Assembly (NCBI GenBank): GCA_036924085.1
Contig: JAVGWX010000013.1
Location: forward strand, 47,701,175-47,765,174
Reading direction: 5' to 3'
DNA from: Ariolimax columbianus
Lineage: Eukaryota > Mollusca > Gastropoda > Stylommatophora > Arionidae
Length of the DNA stretch: 64,000 bases
In this document: positions 10,085 through 20,884 of the stretch, piece after piece
Layout of the letters: each line of letters starts with the position of its first letter
Position numbering within the stretch: position 1 is the stretch's first letter
The notes under the pieces: generated by a model
Told to the model about the DNA's origin: nothing
The model's input: the letters and a program-made list of their open reading frames with translations, nothing else
The model's database searches: none
Translations under genes and position numbers: made by a program

Positions 10085-10400
10085 AGGTACACTATACTGA
10101 CCAAGACCACTTTCTCCCTCCTATTCAGCGTTCCCTGGAAACATGATGTTTTCAAGGCTGTCTGGCTGACGTGATGTGGAACGATGTGATCCCCGGAGTA
10201 GTGATCGTCACGCAGATGAAGTCAAGCATAGCATAACCGACTGGAGGACCGCGTTCCACCTTCATCAGCACACTCGTGATGTAAGAAAAGCTACTACAAC
10301 CCGCCACTTAACGTCCATTTCAGGGAACACAAAATACTAAACAAACGCATTGTGTGCATTACACAACAACAACAATAACAACAACAATAACAACAACAGC
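10085..10400 (+). mobile_element. REP-F copy 1 with (AAC)n tail
   Basis: First of five copies of a dispersed repeat, the others near 30095, 34365, 38630 (minus) and 44940 (minus). Shared blocks are CCTGGAAAC, GATGTGATCCCC and CTTCATCAGCACACTCG. The 3' end is an AACAACAAC tract with AAT interruptions. No coding frame is evident. It is likely a SINE or the 3' part of a LINE. Confidence 0.7.
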
Positions 10401-10915
10401 AACCATTTGTCCCTGGCAACCGTGCATGCCAACGCAGCATCGTAACATTTACAGCACATCCAAGCAGAAAGTTATTTAGCGGAGACTGCCTGCAAGTCTC
10501 TCGAAGATACAGACAGCCTAAGAAACACGCTTTGAATTCAGGCCTCTCTTCTCAACATTAACTCCAACGATTTTCATATTCCAGGAATTCTGGAGAAGAC
10601 TTCTCCGGTTGCCCAAGTGTAATTAGTCTCGCGTTGATCAGCGTGACGCCTCTGTGAAAATAGTTTGGGTTGGTATGTGGAAAGAATTTGTAGCGATCCG
10701 TCATCGTCCTAGTTTGGTGCAGCGCCGGGTGGAGTTAGCGATCATGTTTCAGCACAACTTTTTATTTTGGGTTTCCTTGCTCACTTGTTCTGTTTGCTAT
10801 TCTCTTGTTATTAATCTCGATGGTTTTTACGAGACGAGAAATTGTTCCAAAATTATGTAAATCGGATATTCTATTAATAAAAATATATTTACGTTATCTT
10901 TTGTCCCTCGTATGT
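10400..10915. other. Unassigned sequence
   Basis: No repeat relative or domain seen. An open frame at 10654-10860 with hydrophobic residues has no recognisable family and is not called. Confidence 0.4.
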
Positions 10916-11165
10916 TGAAAACTTTTTACTTCCTCTTCTTGGTTTTTTCCATCTGCTTCCTCCTCTTCTACCTCTTCCTCCTCTTCTTCCTCTTCTTCTT
11001 CTTCCTCTTCTTGTTGTTGTTATTGTTGTTGTTATTGTTGTTGTTATTCTTGTTGTTGTTGTTGCTGTTGTTGCTGTTATTGTCGTTGTTGCTGTTGTTG
11101 TCGTCGTCAATGTTGTTGTTGTCGTTGCTATTATTGATGTTGTTGTTGCTGTAATTCTTGTTGAT
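10916..11165. repeat. Low-complexity TTC/TTG trinucleotide tract
   Basis: A polypyrimidine CTT-rich part passes into a long TTG/TTA/GTC-rich part. Both strands are open by composition only. Confidence 0.9.
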
Positions 11166-11169
11166 GTTC

Positions 11170-12060
11170 GAAGCAACTGGTGCTAAGTTGAGACAACTCT
11201 TGACATTTCTTTAAAAGCATGTTACAGAAGCTCTTCCTACATTTGGAAAAAAAGTTTCTGTGTCTTCCTGGCTGTAGTGCAATGCGAAGCTCCCCAGAAA
11301 GCATACCACTATGGGGATTGGAGTATCCATACCCACTTCACTGGTCAGACTTCTGTAGCAAAGCCTGTTTCTTGGAGAACTAACGGAACGTAATCTGGGT
11401 TCTTCATCAGCATGTTTTACCTGAACCTGACTACTCTTCGCTCCCACCTGATCACAATGTGTTTTTCTGACCCGTATCAGTCTTCTCTTCCACTTTGATC
11501 AGTATGTTTCACATGACCCTATCTATTCTTCACTCCTACCTTTATATTTGTCACCTGACCCTGTTCCCACTTCGCTATCACAGAGAAGACGGGATAAGTG
11601 GATGGAATAAGTTACAGGGTTGATGAAACTAACATAGTTTGCCCCTACAGTCGCCTCAGAAGTGTGCAGGTAAAACATTTATGTTACTCCAATCTTTAAA
11701 AAAAATTCCTTCACCTTCACCGAAGTTTGAACCCGCCTCACTATAAGTTGGGAATATTTTCTAAGAACTCAGCCATCCACTCTTCGCTATTCTCATCCCA
11801 TGTCACCCACACACACAAAAAATGTGTCTAAAAAAACGATTAATTCTCTCTGATGGGTGCAACAATCTCCCCATAGACTTCACATTGTTATCAGCCATCT
11901 TTTCTGTTCTTAGACTCTGTAATATTGTTTTGTTGAGAGTAGATCTCCATAACTCCCAATGACCGTGTCCGTTGCATTAGGATTGTCTATGATAACCAGT
12001 GCATAACAAGAGGGCGACATGAAGTTTCTATTACGTACACCCTTCGCGGCACAACAGCGC
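11170..12060. other. Unassigned, with a weak ~60-bp tandem pattern at 11400-11575
   Basis: Three diverged blocks share words such as CTTCGCTCCCACCT and TGACCCT near 11430-11570. The rest is unrecognised. A short stretch at 12160-12180 (CAGGTCGACTAAGACT) is shared with the end of the LINE fragment near 18270. Confidence 0.35.
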
Positions 12061-12306
12061 AGTAATAAACTGCTAGAACCTAGTCTACTAATCAGGAAAT
12101 CCTCCACCGGCTACGTCAAGCTCACGCCATAGCAGGGTCCTGCGTAAAGACATCCGCCCATATAGAAGTACAGGTCGACTAAGACTGATTAAACAATTAC
12201 AAAATGCTACAGCTTGGTCTGTAAAGTAATGGGTTATGAATTTTTCTTTTAAATGCTTTTTTTAATTTAAGGTCGACCCATCCTAAAATATTGGGTACCA
12301 GTCTTA

Positions 12307-14898
12307 GGGAGAGCGCATGTGTAGGGGTGTAAGTTGAGCGCGTAGTGTAAATCTAGTGCCCGGTGTAGGGGTATAAATCTAGTGCGCGGTGTAGGGGTGT
12401 AAATCTAGTGCGCTGTGTAGGGGTATAAATCTAGTGCTCGGTGTAGGGGTGTAAATCTAGTGCGCGGTGTAGGGGTATAAATCTAGTGAGCGATGTAGGG
12501 GTGTAAATCTAGTGTGCGGTGTAGGGGTGTAAATCTAGTGTGCGGTGTAGGGGTGTAAATCTAGTGTGCGGTGTAGGGGTGTAAATCTAGTGTGCGGTGT
12601 AGGGGTGTAAATCTAGTGTGCGGTGTAGGGGTGTAAAGCAAGCGTGCAGAGTAGGGGTGTAAATCTAGTGTGCACTGTAGCGGTGTAAATCCAGCATGCG
12701 ATGTAGGGGTGTAATTGGAGTGCATAGTGTAAATCTAGTGCGTGGTGTAGGGGTGTAAATCGAGCGAGTGGTGTAGGGGTGTAAATCGAGTGCGTAGTGT
12801 AAATCAAGTTTGTGGTGTAGGAGTGTAAAGCGAGCGCGCGGTGTAGGGGTGTAGATCTAGCGAGTGGTGTAGCGGTGTAAATCGAGCGAGTGGTGTAGGG
12901 TGTAAATCCAGTGCGCGGTGTAGGGGTGTAAATCGATCACATAGTGTAGGGGTGTAAATCGAGCGAGTGGTGTAGGGGTGTAAATCGAGCGCGTGGTGTA
13001 AATCGAGCGCATGGTATAGGGGTGTATATCAAGCGCGTGGTGTAGTGGTGTAAATCGAGCGCGTGGTGTAAATCGAGTGCGTGGTGTAAATCTAGCGCGT
13101 GGTGTAGGGGTGTAAATCGAGCGAGTGGTGTAGGGGTGTAAATCTAGTGCACGGTGTAGGGGTGTAAATCTAGTGCGCGGTGTATTGGTGTAAATCGAGC
13201 ATGTGGTGTAAATCTAGCGTGCGTTGTAGGGTGTAAATCGAGCGCATGGTGTAAATCTAGTGCGCGGTGTAGGGATGTAAATCGAGCACGTGGTGTAAAT
13301 CTAGCACGCGGTGTATGGGTGTAAATATAGTGTGTGGTGTAAATCTAGTGCGCGGTAGGGGTGTAAATCTAGTGTGTAGTGTAAATCGAGCGTGCGGTGT
13401 AGGGGAGTAAATCTAGTGTGCCGTGTAGGGGTGTAAATCGAGCGCATAGTGTAAATCGAGCTTGCGGTGTATGGGTGTAAATCTAGTGCGCGGTGTAGGG
13501 GTGTAAATCTAGTGCGTGGTTTAGGGGTGTAAATCGAGCGCGAAGTGTAAATCCAGAGCGTGGTATATGGGTGCAAATTGAGCGCACGGTGTTTGGGTGT
13601 AAATCTATTGCGCGGTGTAAATCTAGTGCGTGGTGTAGGGGTGTAAAGCTAGTGCACAGTGTAGGGGTGTAAATCTAGTGCGCAGTGTAGGTGTGTAAAT
13701 CGAGCGCGTAGTGTGAATCGAGCGCCGCGGGGTATGGATGTAAATCTAGTGCGCGGTGTAGGGGTGTAAATCTAGTACACGGTCTAGGAGTGTAAATCTA
13801 GTGCGCGGTGTAGGAATTAAATCTAGTGCGCGATGTAGGGGTGTAAATCTAGTGTGCGGTGTAGGTGTGTAAATCGAGCGCATAGTGTAAATCTAGTGCG
13901 TGGTGTAGGGGTGTAAATCGAGGGCGTAGTGTAAATCTAGTGTGTGGTGTAGGAGTTTAAAGCGAGCGTGCGGTGTAGGGGTTTAGATCTAGAGGGTGGT
14001 GTAGGGATGAAAATCGAGTGCGCGGTGTAGGGGTGTAAATCTAGCAGGTGGTGTAGGGGTGTAAATCTAGCAGGTGGTGTAGGGGTGTAAATCTAGCGGG
14101 TGGTGTAGGGGTGTAAATCTAGCGGGTGGTGTAAGGGTGTAAATCAAGCGCGTAGTATAGGAGTGTAAATCTAGTGGGTGGTGTAGGTGTGTAAATCGAG
14201 CGAGTGGTGTAGGGGTGTAAATCAAGCGCGTGGTATAGGGGTGTAAATCGAGCGAGTGGTGTAGGGGTGTAAATCGAGCGCGTGGTGTAAATCGAGCACA
14301 TGGTGTAGGGGTGTAAATCGAGCGCGTGGTGTAGGGGTGTAAATCGAGTATGTGGTGTAAATCGAATGCGTGGTGTAAATCTAGCGTGTGGTGTAGGGGT
14401 GTAAATCGAGCGAGTGGTGTAGGGGTGTAAATCTAACTCGTGGTGTAGGGATGTAAATTGAGCGTGTGGTGTAAATCGAGCGCGTGGTGTAAATCTAGCG
14501 CGTGGTGTAGGGGTGTAAATCGAGCGAGTGGTGTAGGGGTGTAAGTCTAGCGCGTGGTGTAGGGGTGTAAATCGAGCGAGTGGTGTAGGTGTGTAAATCG
14601 AGTGCGCGGAGTAGGGGTGTAAATCGAGCGCGCAGTGTAGGGGTGTAAATCGAGCGCGCGGTGTAGCGGTGTAAATCGAGATCGCGGTGTAGGGGTGTAT
14701 ATCGAGTGAGTGATGTAGGGGTGTCAATCGAGTGCGCGGTGTAGGGGTGTAAATCGAGCGAGTGATGTAGGGGTGTAAATCGAGTGCGCGGTGTAGGGGT
14801 GTAAATCGAGCGCGCGGTGTAGGGATGTAAATCGAGCGAGTGATGTAGGGGTGTAAATCGAGTTAGTGGTGTAGGCGTGTAAGTCTAGCACGTGCTTG
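12307..14898. repeat. 2.6-kb compound minisatellite, 27-bp and 18-bp units
   Basis: The basic 27-bp unit is GTGTAAATCTAGTGCGCG plus GTGTAGGGG. A shorter 18-bp form lacks the GTGTAGGGG block, and the two are intermixed throughout. Frequent transitions give CTAG/CGAG and TG/CG variants. Minus-strand open frames of up to 202 aa (HPYT, RSIYT, ARFTPL words) arise only because the units lack stops. It is the longest array in the window. I could not derive the unit from any transposon. Confidence 0.92.
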
Positions 14899-15044
14899 GT
14901 TTATAATCCCAACATACTTGGTTCGAAATGACTTCGTGTCCAGTTTGACTGGGCATGTCGGGGATATGTTTCCCAGAATGATCACTTCTCCGCGTTCAGA
15001 AAGAATTGATAAAACGACTGTACTGTTAAACTGTTATAGTGGAA

Positions 15045-15885
15045 CACATTACAAACAGATATACACGCAGGCAACAGTGCACTGTTCAATACGTCCGGAT
15101 TACAAACAGATATACACGCAGGCAACAGTGCACTGTTCAATACGTCCGGATTACAAACAGATATACACGCAGGCAACAGTGCACTGTTCAATACGTCCGG
15201 ATTACAAACAGATATACACGCAGGCAACAATGCACTGTTCAATACGTCCGGATTACAAGCAGATATACACGCAGGCAACAGTGCACTGTTCAATACGTCC
15301 GGATTACAAGCAGATGCACACGCGCAACAATTTATTCATAGGCGTCTCATTCTTTGCAGACCATGCGCTTGAGTAGCCTCTCAGGGCGCAAGCCTGGGCG
15401 TAGAATATGGAGACCCTGGGCTGCCCAAACTGCAGGATCCCCCTCTCGGCCTCGCTGGTGTAATCCAAAAGGAATGCAAAGCATCACAATTTGGCACCAG
15501 CTCAGCTGCAGGAGCTGCCGGAATGAGTTTGCAATTTTGAAACCATCCGCCTTAAGTGCTACCACTCCGGATTTTCTGTCTGGGTTTACTCTCGTAGCAT
15601 TTATTCGCGCAACAATACACTGGTCAATACGTCCGCATTACAATCATATACACACATAAGCATCAATTTACTTCTCAATACGTCCGCATTACAGTCAGAT
15701 ACACACATACGCATAAATATACTGCTCAATACGTCCGGATTACAATCATATATACACACATACGCATAAATCCACGGGTCAATACGTCCGCATTACAATC
15801 AGATACACACATACGCATCAATACACTGTTCAATACGTCCGCATTACAATCAGACACACACACACTACAATACATTGGTCCATAC
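15045..15885. repeat. 51-bp minisatellite, split by REP-E
   Basis: Five to six near-identical 51-bp units (15045-15320) contain CAGTGCACTGTTCAATACG. After an interruption at 15338-15598, diverged units continue to about 15885 with CAATACGTCCGCATTACAAT. The left block is much more homogeneous than the right. Confidence 0.88.
15338..15598. mobile_element. REP-E copy 1 inserted in the 51-bp array
   Basis: About 260 bp share long blocks (GGAGACCCTGGGCTGCCC, TCTCGGCCTCGCTGGTGTAA) with 56805-57085. ATTTATTC occurs at both edges (15330-15337 and 15599-15606), a candidate 8-bp target-site duplication. Orientation is uncertain. The right part of the second copy extends further, so this one may be truncated. 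Confidence 0.72.
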
Positions 15886-16011
15886 GCCCTGATATCAGCA
15901 TCAACAGACTACAGTCTGGGGGGCTACAGTGTCTACAAAACCTCTGATCAAACAAACAAAAAACGTCTGACAAGTAAAGACGGACGTTATGACATCATCA
16001 CAAATTTGATG

Positions 16012-16676
16012 TCACTCAAGACGATGCAGTAGAAGCAATGCCGAAAGGCGAAAGCAATGAAAGCCAGATAGTCTTGTTTGCAGATGCCCTGTCCGTGGTT
16101 ACAGCACTAAAAAGCCAGAAAAATATAGAACTTAAATGACTTAAGAGCAGTACTCTGTCAACTATGCCATCAGTCCACACCCAAAAGAGTCGTGGTACAG
16201 TGGGTCCCATCCCACTGTAACATTCAAGGCAACGAGGAGGGAGACAGACTGGCAAAAGAAGGTGGAAGGTTGCCACCAGATTCTAGTGTGACCTAGATTC
16301 GAATTTTATTAGGGCCAGATACATGGCTAAATGGGAAACAGAGCATACTGGCTACAACAAAAATGATGCTACTACCAGTTGAACAGAAGAGAGCAGGTGG
16401 TGGTCTTCAGACTCCGCACAGGTCACAACAGACTGAGGTACCATCTATTCAATAAACTGAAGATAAGTGCTACAGAAGTACCAGTGGTACAGGGAAAATG
16501 ACCGCTCAACATCTGCTGCAAAATTGCCCGACATTCGAGGATCAGAAAAAGCACATGTGGCTATCACCAGACAAGCCCTATGGCAGTGTCGACAGCCTCA
16601 GGATGACCGTTGCTTTCTTCGAACAAAGTCAAGTTGCCGTCTGACAGCGTACGAAGAAGAAGAAGAAGAAGAAGAT
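16012..16676 (+). mobile_element. LINE-R copy 2, 5'-truncated in RNase H
   Basis: It starts within the RNase H domain (DAVEAM). The third carboxylate segment that copy 1 lost is present here (FADALSVVTALKS). It continues through the diverged His/GNE region, MAKWETEHTGY and the zinc-knuckle part, to a (GAA)n tail at about 16648-16676. Several frameshifts and stops are present. Confidence 0.85.
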
Positions 16677-16679
16677 ATA

Positions 16680-17060
16680 CATACGTACATTGAGCGTCAC
16701 TATGGCTGGGAGTTAGGGGTGGCTGCTACACAAGAAACGAAAAATTGAAAAGGTCGAGATTATAATCCTATAATTTGTAAGCCTGCATAGAAGGGTTGAC
16801 ACCAGAGTCTACTAATTTTGGAGATTGGCGAAAAACACGAAGATCCCGTGTGCACTCTGTGAGCGGAAGAGAACCACTGGCAGTTGACAATCGACAAGAA
16901 TAGGCTGTTGCCCGCTGTCCTTGCAAAATTCGAGAAAGAATTGAAAATGTTACCAAGTAAGTGATCTACACGTATGTATGGTTAGTCGCTAGAAGCAAAA
17001 ATTGCAAAATAAAGGTGTTACGGAAAGCCTTCGTCTACCTAGCAGCAGGCATAATCTGCC
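16680..17060. other. Unassigned, possible LINE debris
   Basis: A plus frame near 16840 reads EDPVCTLCERK, which recalls the PxCxLC zinc-knuckle start at the end of some LINE proteins. That alone is too little for a call. Confidence 0.3.
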
Positions 17061-17084
17061 TGTCTGGATTTCAGGATTCCATGT

Positions 17085-17497
17085 AGTCTTCTTCTTCTTT
17101 TTCTTCTTCTTCTTCTTTATCTTCTTCCTCTTCTTTTTCTTCGGAGCCATTCGTTTTCAAACTCATGCTACCAAGCCCTGAAAGGTGCATTGCAAGTAGC
17201 AGGATGTTGTTAAGAGAACGGTATGCGTTGTGTCGTAGTTTACAGCTTGACTGCGATATTTGCAACTTTCGGTCCGACACATCCGACTTCAGCTGGCATT
17301 TTTGGGTAACGGGTTAGCCTTCCCTGGTTGATCCCTTCTCCTTTGCCAGTTTGTCCTGTTGCAGCCTATCGAAGATCACCACGTGAAGGTGTAGAAGGGT
17401 CTTGTCATCTCTGGGTTGCTGGCCCTAACACTCAACGACCCAAAGCTGACTGCTACAGGTCTAAGCCCTACTCAGCATTTTGATCTCCTATGTACTA
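17085..17497 (-). mobile_element. REP-A copy 4 with long GAA tail
   Basis: Minus-strand copy. The tail of GAA/GAAA/GAG repeats is at about 17085-17142 and the body at 17143-17497. It carries GACACATCCGACTTCAGC and the antisense of the lead block CATAGCTGAC-like text with small gaps. Confidence 0.78.
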
Positions 17498-17499
17498 GA

Positions 17500-17970
17500 C
17501 GAATTATTGGAAATGTACCCTTTGAGTCAGACAATCTTAGAAAGGGAGAAATGGTATTCTGATATATAATGAAAGCATTTAATGTAACAAGCAAGGTTCA
17601 AGACATCAAGTGTGTAATACAACTACATTTATGCGGCTTTTCTGTCATGTTGTGTATTTCCATCGCAGACACTTGTCGTCGAAAAAATACGCTGATGTTT
17701 TGTGCAGTGAAGTCTCTAACACTTCACTGCACAAAACATCAGCGTATTTTTTAAAAGTTATGGTGTGGCCACTACCTTCATTAGTTTTGTCCCATCTCTA
17801 ACACTTTAAGCACGGTAGCTATTTACAGCTATGTTGACAGGAGTGTTTAATGAATGAAGATCGAACTCAGTACCTTTGCCATAATGGCCTGTGCTCTTCC
17901 ACTATGGTACTCGTAAGCTAAAAACAAGTTTTGTTTATTTTACTTTCGGAAAACCACCAGGCTAGCGAGC
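17500..17970. other. Unassigned, with a minus-strand tRNA-like stretch at 17865-17930
   Basis: On the minus strand, ACCATAGTGGAAGAGCACAG and then GAGTTCGATCT resemble A and B boxes of a SINE head. No matching body was found. The rest is unrecognised apart from the hairpin listed separately. Confidence 0.3.
17682..17752. repeat. Perfect 31-bp inverted repeat with 9-nt loop
   Basis: The arm at 17682-17712 (starting AAAAAATACGCTGATG) is the exact reverse complement of 17722-17752. The loop is TCTCTAACA. No mismatch was found in the arms. The loop words TCTCTAACACT recur near 17793. Confidence 0.92.
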
Positions 17971-17974
17971 CGAC

Positions 17975-18295
17975 CTATTCAGTTCAGTTGTCCTATCAGC
18001 GCCATGCTATGGAAGTGAAACAGTCAAAAGATGCCTCGCTTGAGAGCCGTCTCATGGGCCTATCACTTAGGCAATAACGCCAGATGGTCCTACACAATTG
18101 GGTAATATCACACGTCAATGATGCCCCACATCCTGCCAACAACTCCAAGTACCGCTGGCCTGGTCATGCAGACATAAGGAAAGACAAACGCTAGAGCACC
18201 TCAACCACTATGTGTTACCCGCACGACAAAAAGAGACGTCTTGCAAGACCACCTATTCTTGTAGAATTACAGGTCGACTAAGACTTTGTTTCAAA
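17975..18295 (+). mobile_element. LINE fragment (ORF2 C-terminus)
   Basis: Plus frames read LESRLMGLSLRQ, then HVNDAPHPANNSKYRWPGHA and a basic KKRRLARPP block. The KxRWxGH motif followed by a basic RP block marks a LINE C-terminus. The same family occurs in opposite orientation at 24640-25005 (KHRWAGHVVRR). Confidence 0.65.
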
Positions 18296-18302
18296 CTGCT
18301 GT

Positions 18303-19010
18303 TCCGTTCAGTTGAGTCCAGTTCATCCCGTGACCTCTTGAAGTGTTTGGGACACCTCCACAATCTTGTGCCATCCCTCTCTGTCTGCGGTTGTTTTTTT
18401 TATTTTTTGTGTGTGCATCCTCGGGTCGAAGGTTAGAATATTGTATTTCCATCGTTTTCTCGAGCGTTCCCGCCTTGGCTTGATTTGTAAAGTGTCCTGT
18501 AGAATGGTCATTTCAAGACTCTTGGTCCTCGAGTAGTAGCCACACAAACTCAGCTTCGGTCTCTTGATCGCGGTGAGAAGATTGTCGCTAAGTCCACTTG
18601 CATTTTTAATTCTTTTTCGTACTTCATCATTTGTGAAACGATCTTTGTATGCGACATTTAAGAGTCTACTAAAACATATCATCTCCATGGCCTAGATTTT
18701 TGTTCTAGAGGTCTAGTGTACTAATCCATGTTTCGTAGGTGTCGAGCGGTATCGAAAAAAAACAACAACCCACCAGTAAGCGCATTAGTCTGACCTTTAT
18801 GGCGAATGAGAGTCATTTATCTTTCCATATAGATTTAAATCGTGCAAGCTCTGCTGTTGTTTGTGTTATTCTGACCAGAACCTTTGTTTTGTTCACTCAT
18901 CACTGATTTTTGAGCCCAGATACTTGTTCAATGTTTCAAGCTCCTGTCCATTTGCTTCGATCACAGCGTTGATATCGTCAGTTTTGTTATTGATGTGATT
19001 AGCATCGTGA
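18303..19010 (-). mobile_element. LINE fragment, diverged relative of LINE-G
   Basis: The minus frame reads MEMICFSRLLNVAYKDRFTN, EVRKRIKNASG, SRKRWKYNI and DREGWHKIV. These match LINE-G block by block (EMRCFRRLLYITYKDRVTN, RKRW, DREGWRGIV) but with large divergence and no clean GRP box. Upstream, ANGQELETLNKYLGSKISDE extends it to about 19010. Confidence 0.72.
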
Positions 19011-20205
19011 ATATGTCTGTAGGAGGTATTAGGGAGAGGAAGAGAAGCAAGTTATTGGATGAATCAATAACAGCTTCATACTTACTGCAATCGCCAAGCA
19101 GTGTCATCACTAGAAAATTAAAATCACAGGGAATAGGTGGGGAAGTTGCAAAATGGTTTGAAAATTGGCTAACGGGAAGAAGGCAGAGAGTGGGCATAAA
19201 TAAGGAGTACTCTGAGTGGCGTGAAGTAAAACGTGGAGTACCACAGGGCTCGGTTTTGGGACCAATTTTGTTCTTGATATATATCAACGATTTATGATAC
19301 ACGATGACCAGCGACATCGATGTGGGATCTATGATTGCAAAATTTACCGATGACACCAACTATGCATCAGTGTCTCATCTAAAGCAGTAGTAGATATATT
19401 GTGGTCGAATATAGATAAAATTAGGGAATGGTCTGTAACCTGGCAAATGGAGTTTAATGTAGATACATGTACAGTCATCTACATGAGCAGATCAAATATA
19501 AAACCTAATTACAGAATGGGCGAGAACAATATTAGAAAGATAGAAAAGGAAAACGACCTAGGGGTTATAATAGATCATACAGGTAAGGCGAGTGAGCATG
19601 TCAAGGTAGCAGTGAAAAAAGCAAATGCAATGTTAGGTATGATAAAAAGAAATATTAAACATAAGAGCAAGGAAGTGATAGTCAAATTGTATAAAGCTTC
19701 AGTTAGACCTAGATTGGAGTACTGTTTACAGGTGTGGAGATCTTATCATAGAGGGGATATAAACATGATGAAAAGGATACAAAAAAGAGTGACAAAGTTG
19801 ATAGAGTGATTCCAGAATTACAGATATGAGGAAAGATTAAGAAAAACAGAAAAAAGTCTAGAAGAGAGAAGAATTCGAGGTGGCTTAATACAGGTTTATA
19901 AGATAATCAAAGGAACGGATAAATTAGACCATGAGAAGTTTTTTTTAGAAAAATTACAAACCACCTACAAAAACAAGAGGGCATAGCTACAAATTACGTA
20001 AAGAAAGTTCCAGATTAGATATTAGGAAATACTTTTTAGTTAGAGAGTGCTGAAAGCGTGGAATGCATTGCCACAGGAAGTAGTGGAGGCAGGGACAATT
20101 ATTGCATTTAAGAATAGATTGGATGCGCATAGCTTTTAGAGCAAGGTAATGTAAATGAACCTGGTTGTATACAGACTTTACAGTCTTCTAAACCAGTATA
20201 AAGAC
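18995..20205 (+). mobile_element. CR1-like LINE copy 1, ORF2 3' half
   Basis: Frames in order read KLKSQGIGGEVAKWFENWL, GVPQGSVLGPILF with YINDL, and KFTDDTNYAS (the catalytic box, with TDD in place of the usual ADD). Then come NDLGVIIDH, VAVKKANAMLGMIKRNI, LYKASVRPRLEYC and IQKRVTKLIE. QVYKIIKGTD and WNALPQEVVEAGT follow. The VKKAN-LG-IKR and RPxLEYC blocks are characteristic of CR1/L2-type LINEs. Four or more stops and shifts break it. The 3' untranslated end (20156-20205) is shared with SINE-D. The left edge is uncertain. Confidence 0.82.
19399..19809 (+). pseudogene. CR1-like RT thumb/connection segment
   Basis: A 136-residue open piece of the element covers residues from WSNIDKIREWS through NDLGVIID and VRPRLEYCLQVW to RIQKRVTKLIE. 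It corresponds to the post-catalytic helical part of a CR1-type RT. It has no catalytic residues itself, is preceded by a stop and is followed by another. Confidence 0.8.
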
Positions 20206-20514
20206 GGTAAGCCAAATAAGATATGTTACATTGCAATTGCTAAAATGCTTCACTCCAGCTTGAAGCTGATTCATTGTATATATGTGTTTAGACAAAAGGG
20301 TGCGTCTTGGTGCGTGGTAAGTGCGGGACGCAGAGTTCGGTGAAGTAATTTGTATTCATCCTATCTGGCAAGCCTGTCAAGACAGTGACGAATGATTGGG
20401 AGGCTAACGATGGGCTGAATTTTTGTTTAAAAATGCCAAGTTTGAAAACATGTTTTTGTGTGTTCCTGCGTACGTGCACATGTGTTTGTGAAAGAGAAAG
20501 AAAGAAATTAAGAA

Positions 20515-20515
<1 letters not shown>
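20205..20515. other. Unassigned sequence
   Basis: Nothing recognised between the CR1-like 3' end and the GA tract. Confidence 0.4.

Positions 20516-20516
<1 letters not shown>

Positions 20517-20582
<66 letters not shown>
20517..20582. repeat. (GA)n microsatellite
   Basis: An almost perfect GA dinucleotide run of about 66 bp. Confidence 0.95.
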
Positions 20583-20585
<3 letters not shown>

Positions 20586-20884
20586 TCTTTCGACAGAATC
20601 ACTCAATTTGCAAAATTTGAAACGAAATTGCAGGAAACAAATATATTATAGTTGAGATGGATCAGCATTCAAATCTACCTTTTTTTGCAGCGCATGGTAT
20701 CCACGTGAAATACCCGGATGGGTCCATATGCGAGTTTTGTGATTCATAAATTCTTTGAGGTTTAATTGCATATCACCAGCCATTGCGTCGCCACACACAT
20801 CTCGTTACAGTCAACTAAGTCATTTGTTCCATATCCTTTCTGTTACCAGGACCCATGCTCTTTATGATAGAACTGAGACATTCT

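Noticed and set aside
10654..10860. Small membrane protein of 68 codons
   Set aside because: A hydrophobic stretch exists, but there is no family, no splice context and no neighbour supporting a gene.
14119..14727. Minus-strand 202-codon HPYT/ARFTPL repeat protein
   Set aside because: Artefact of the 27/18-bp minisatellite.
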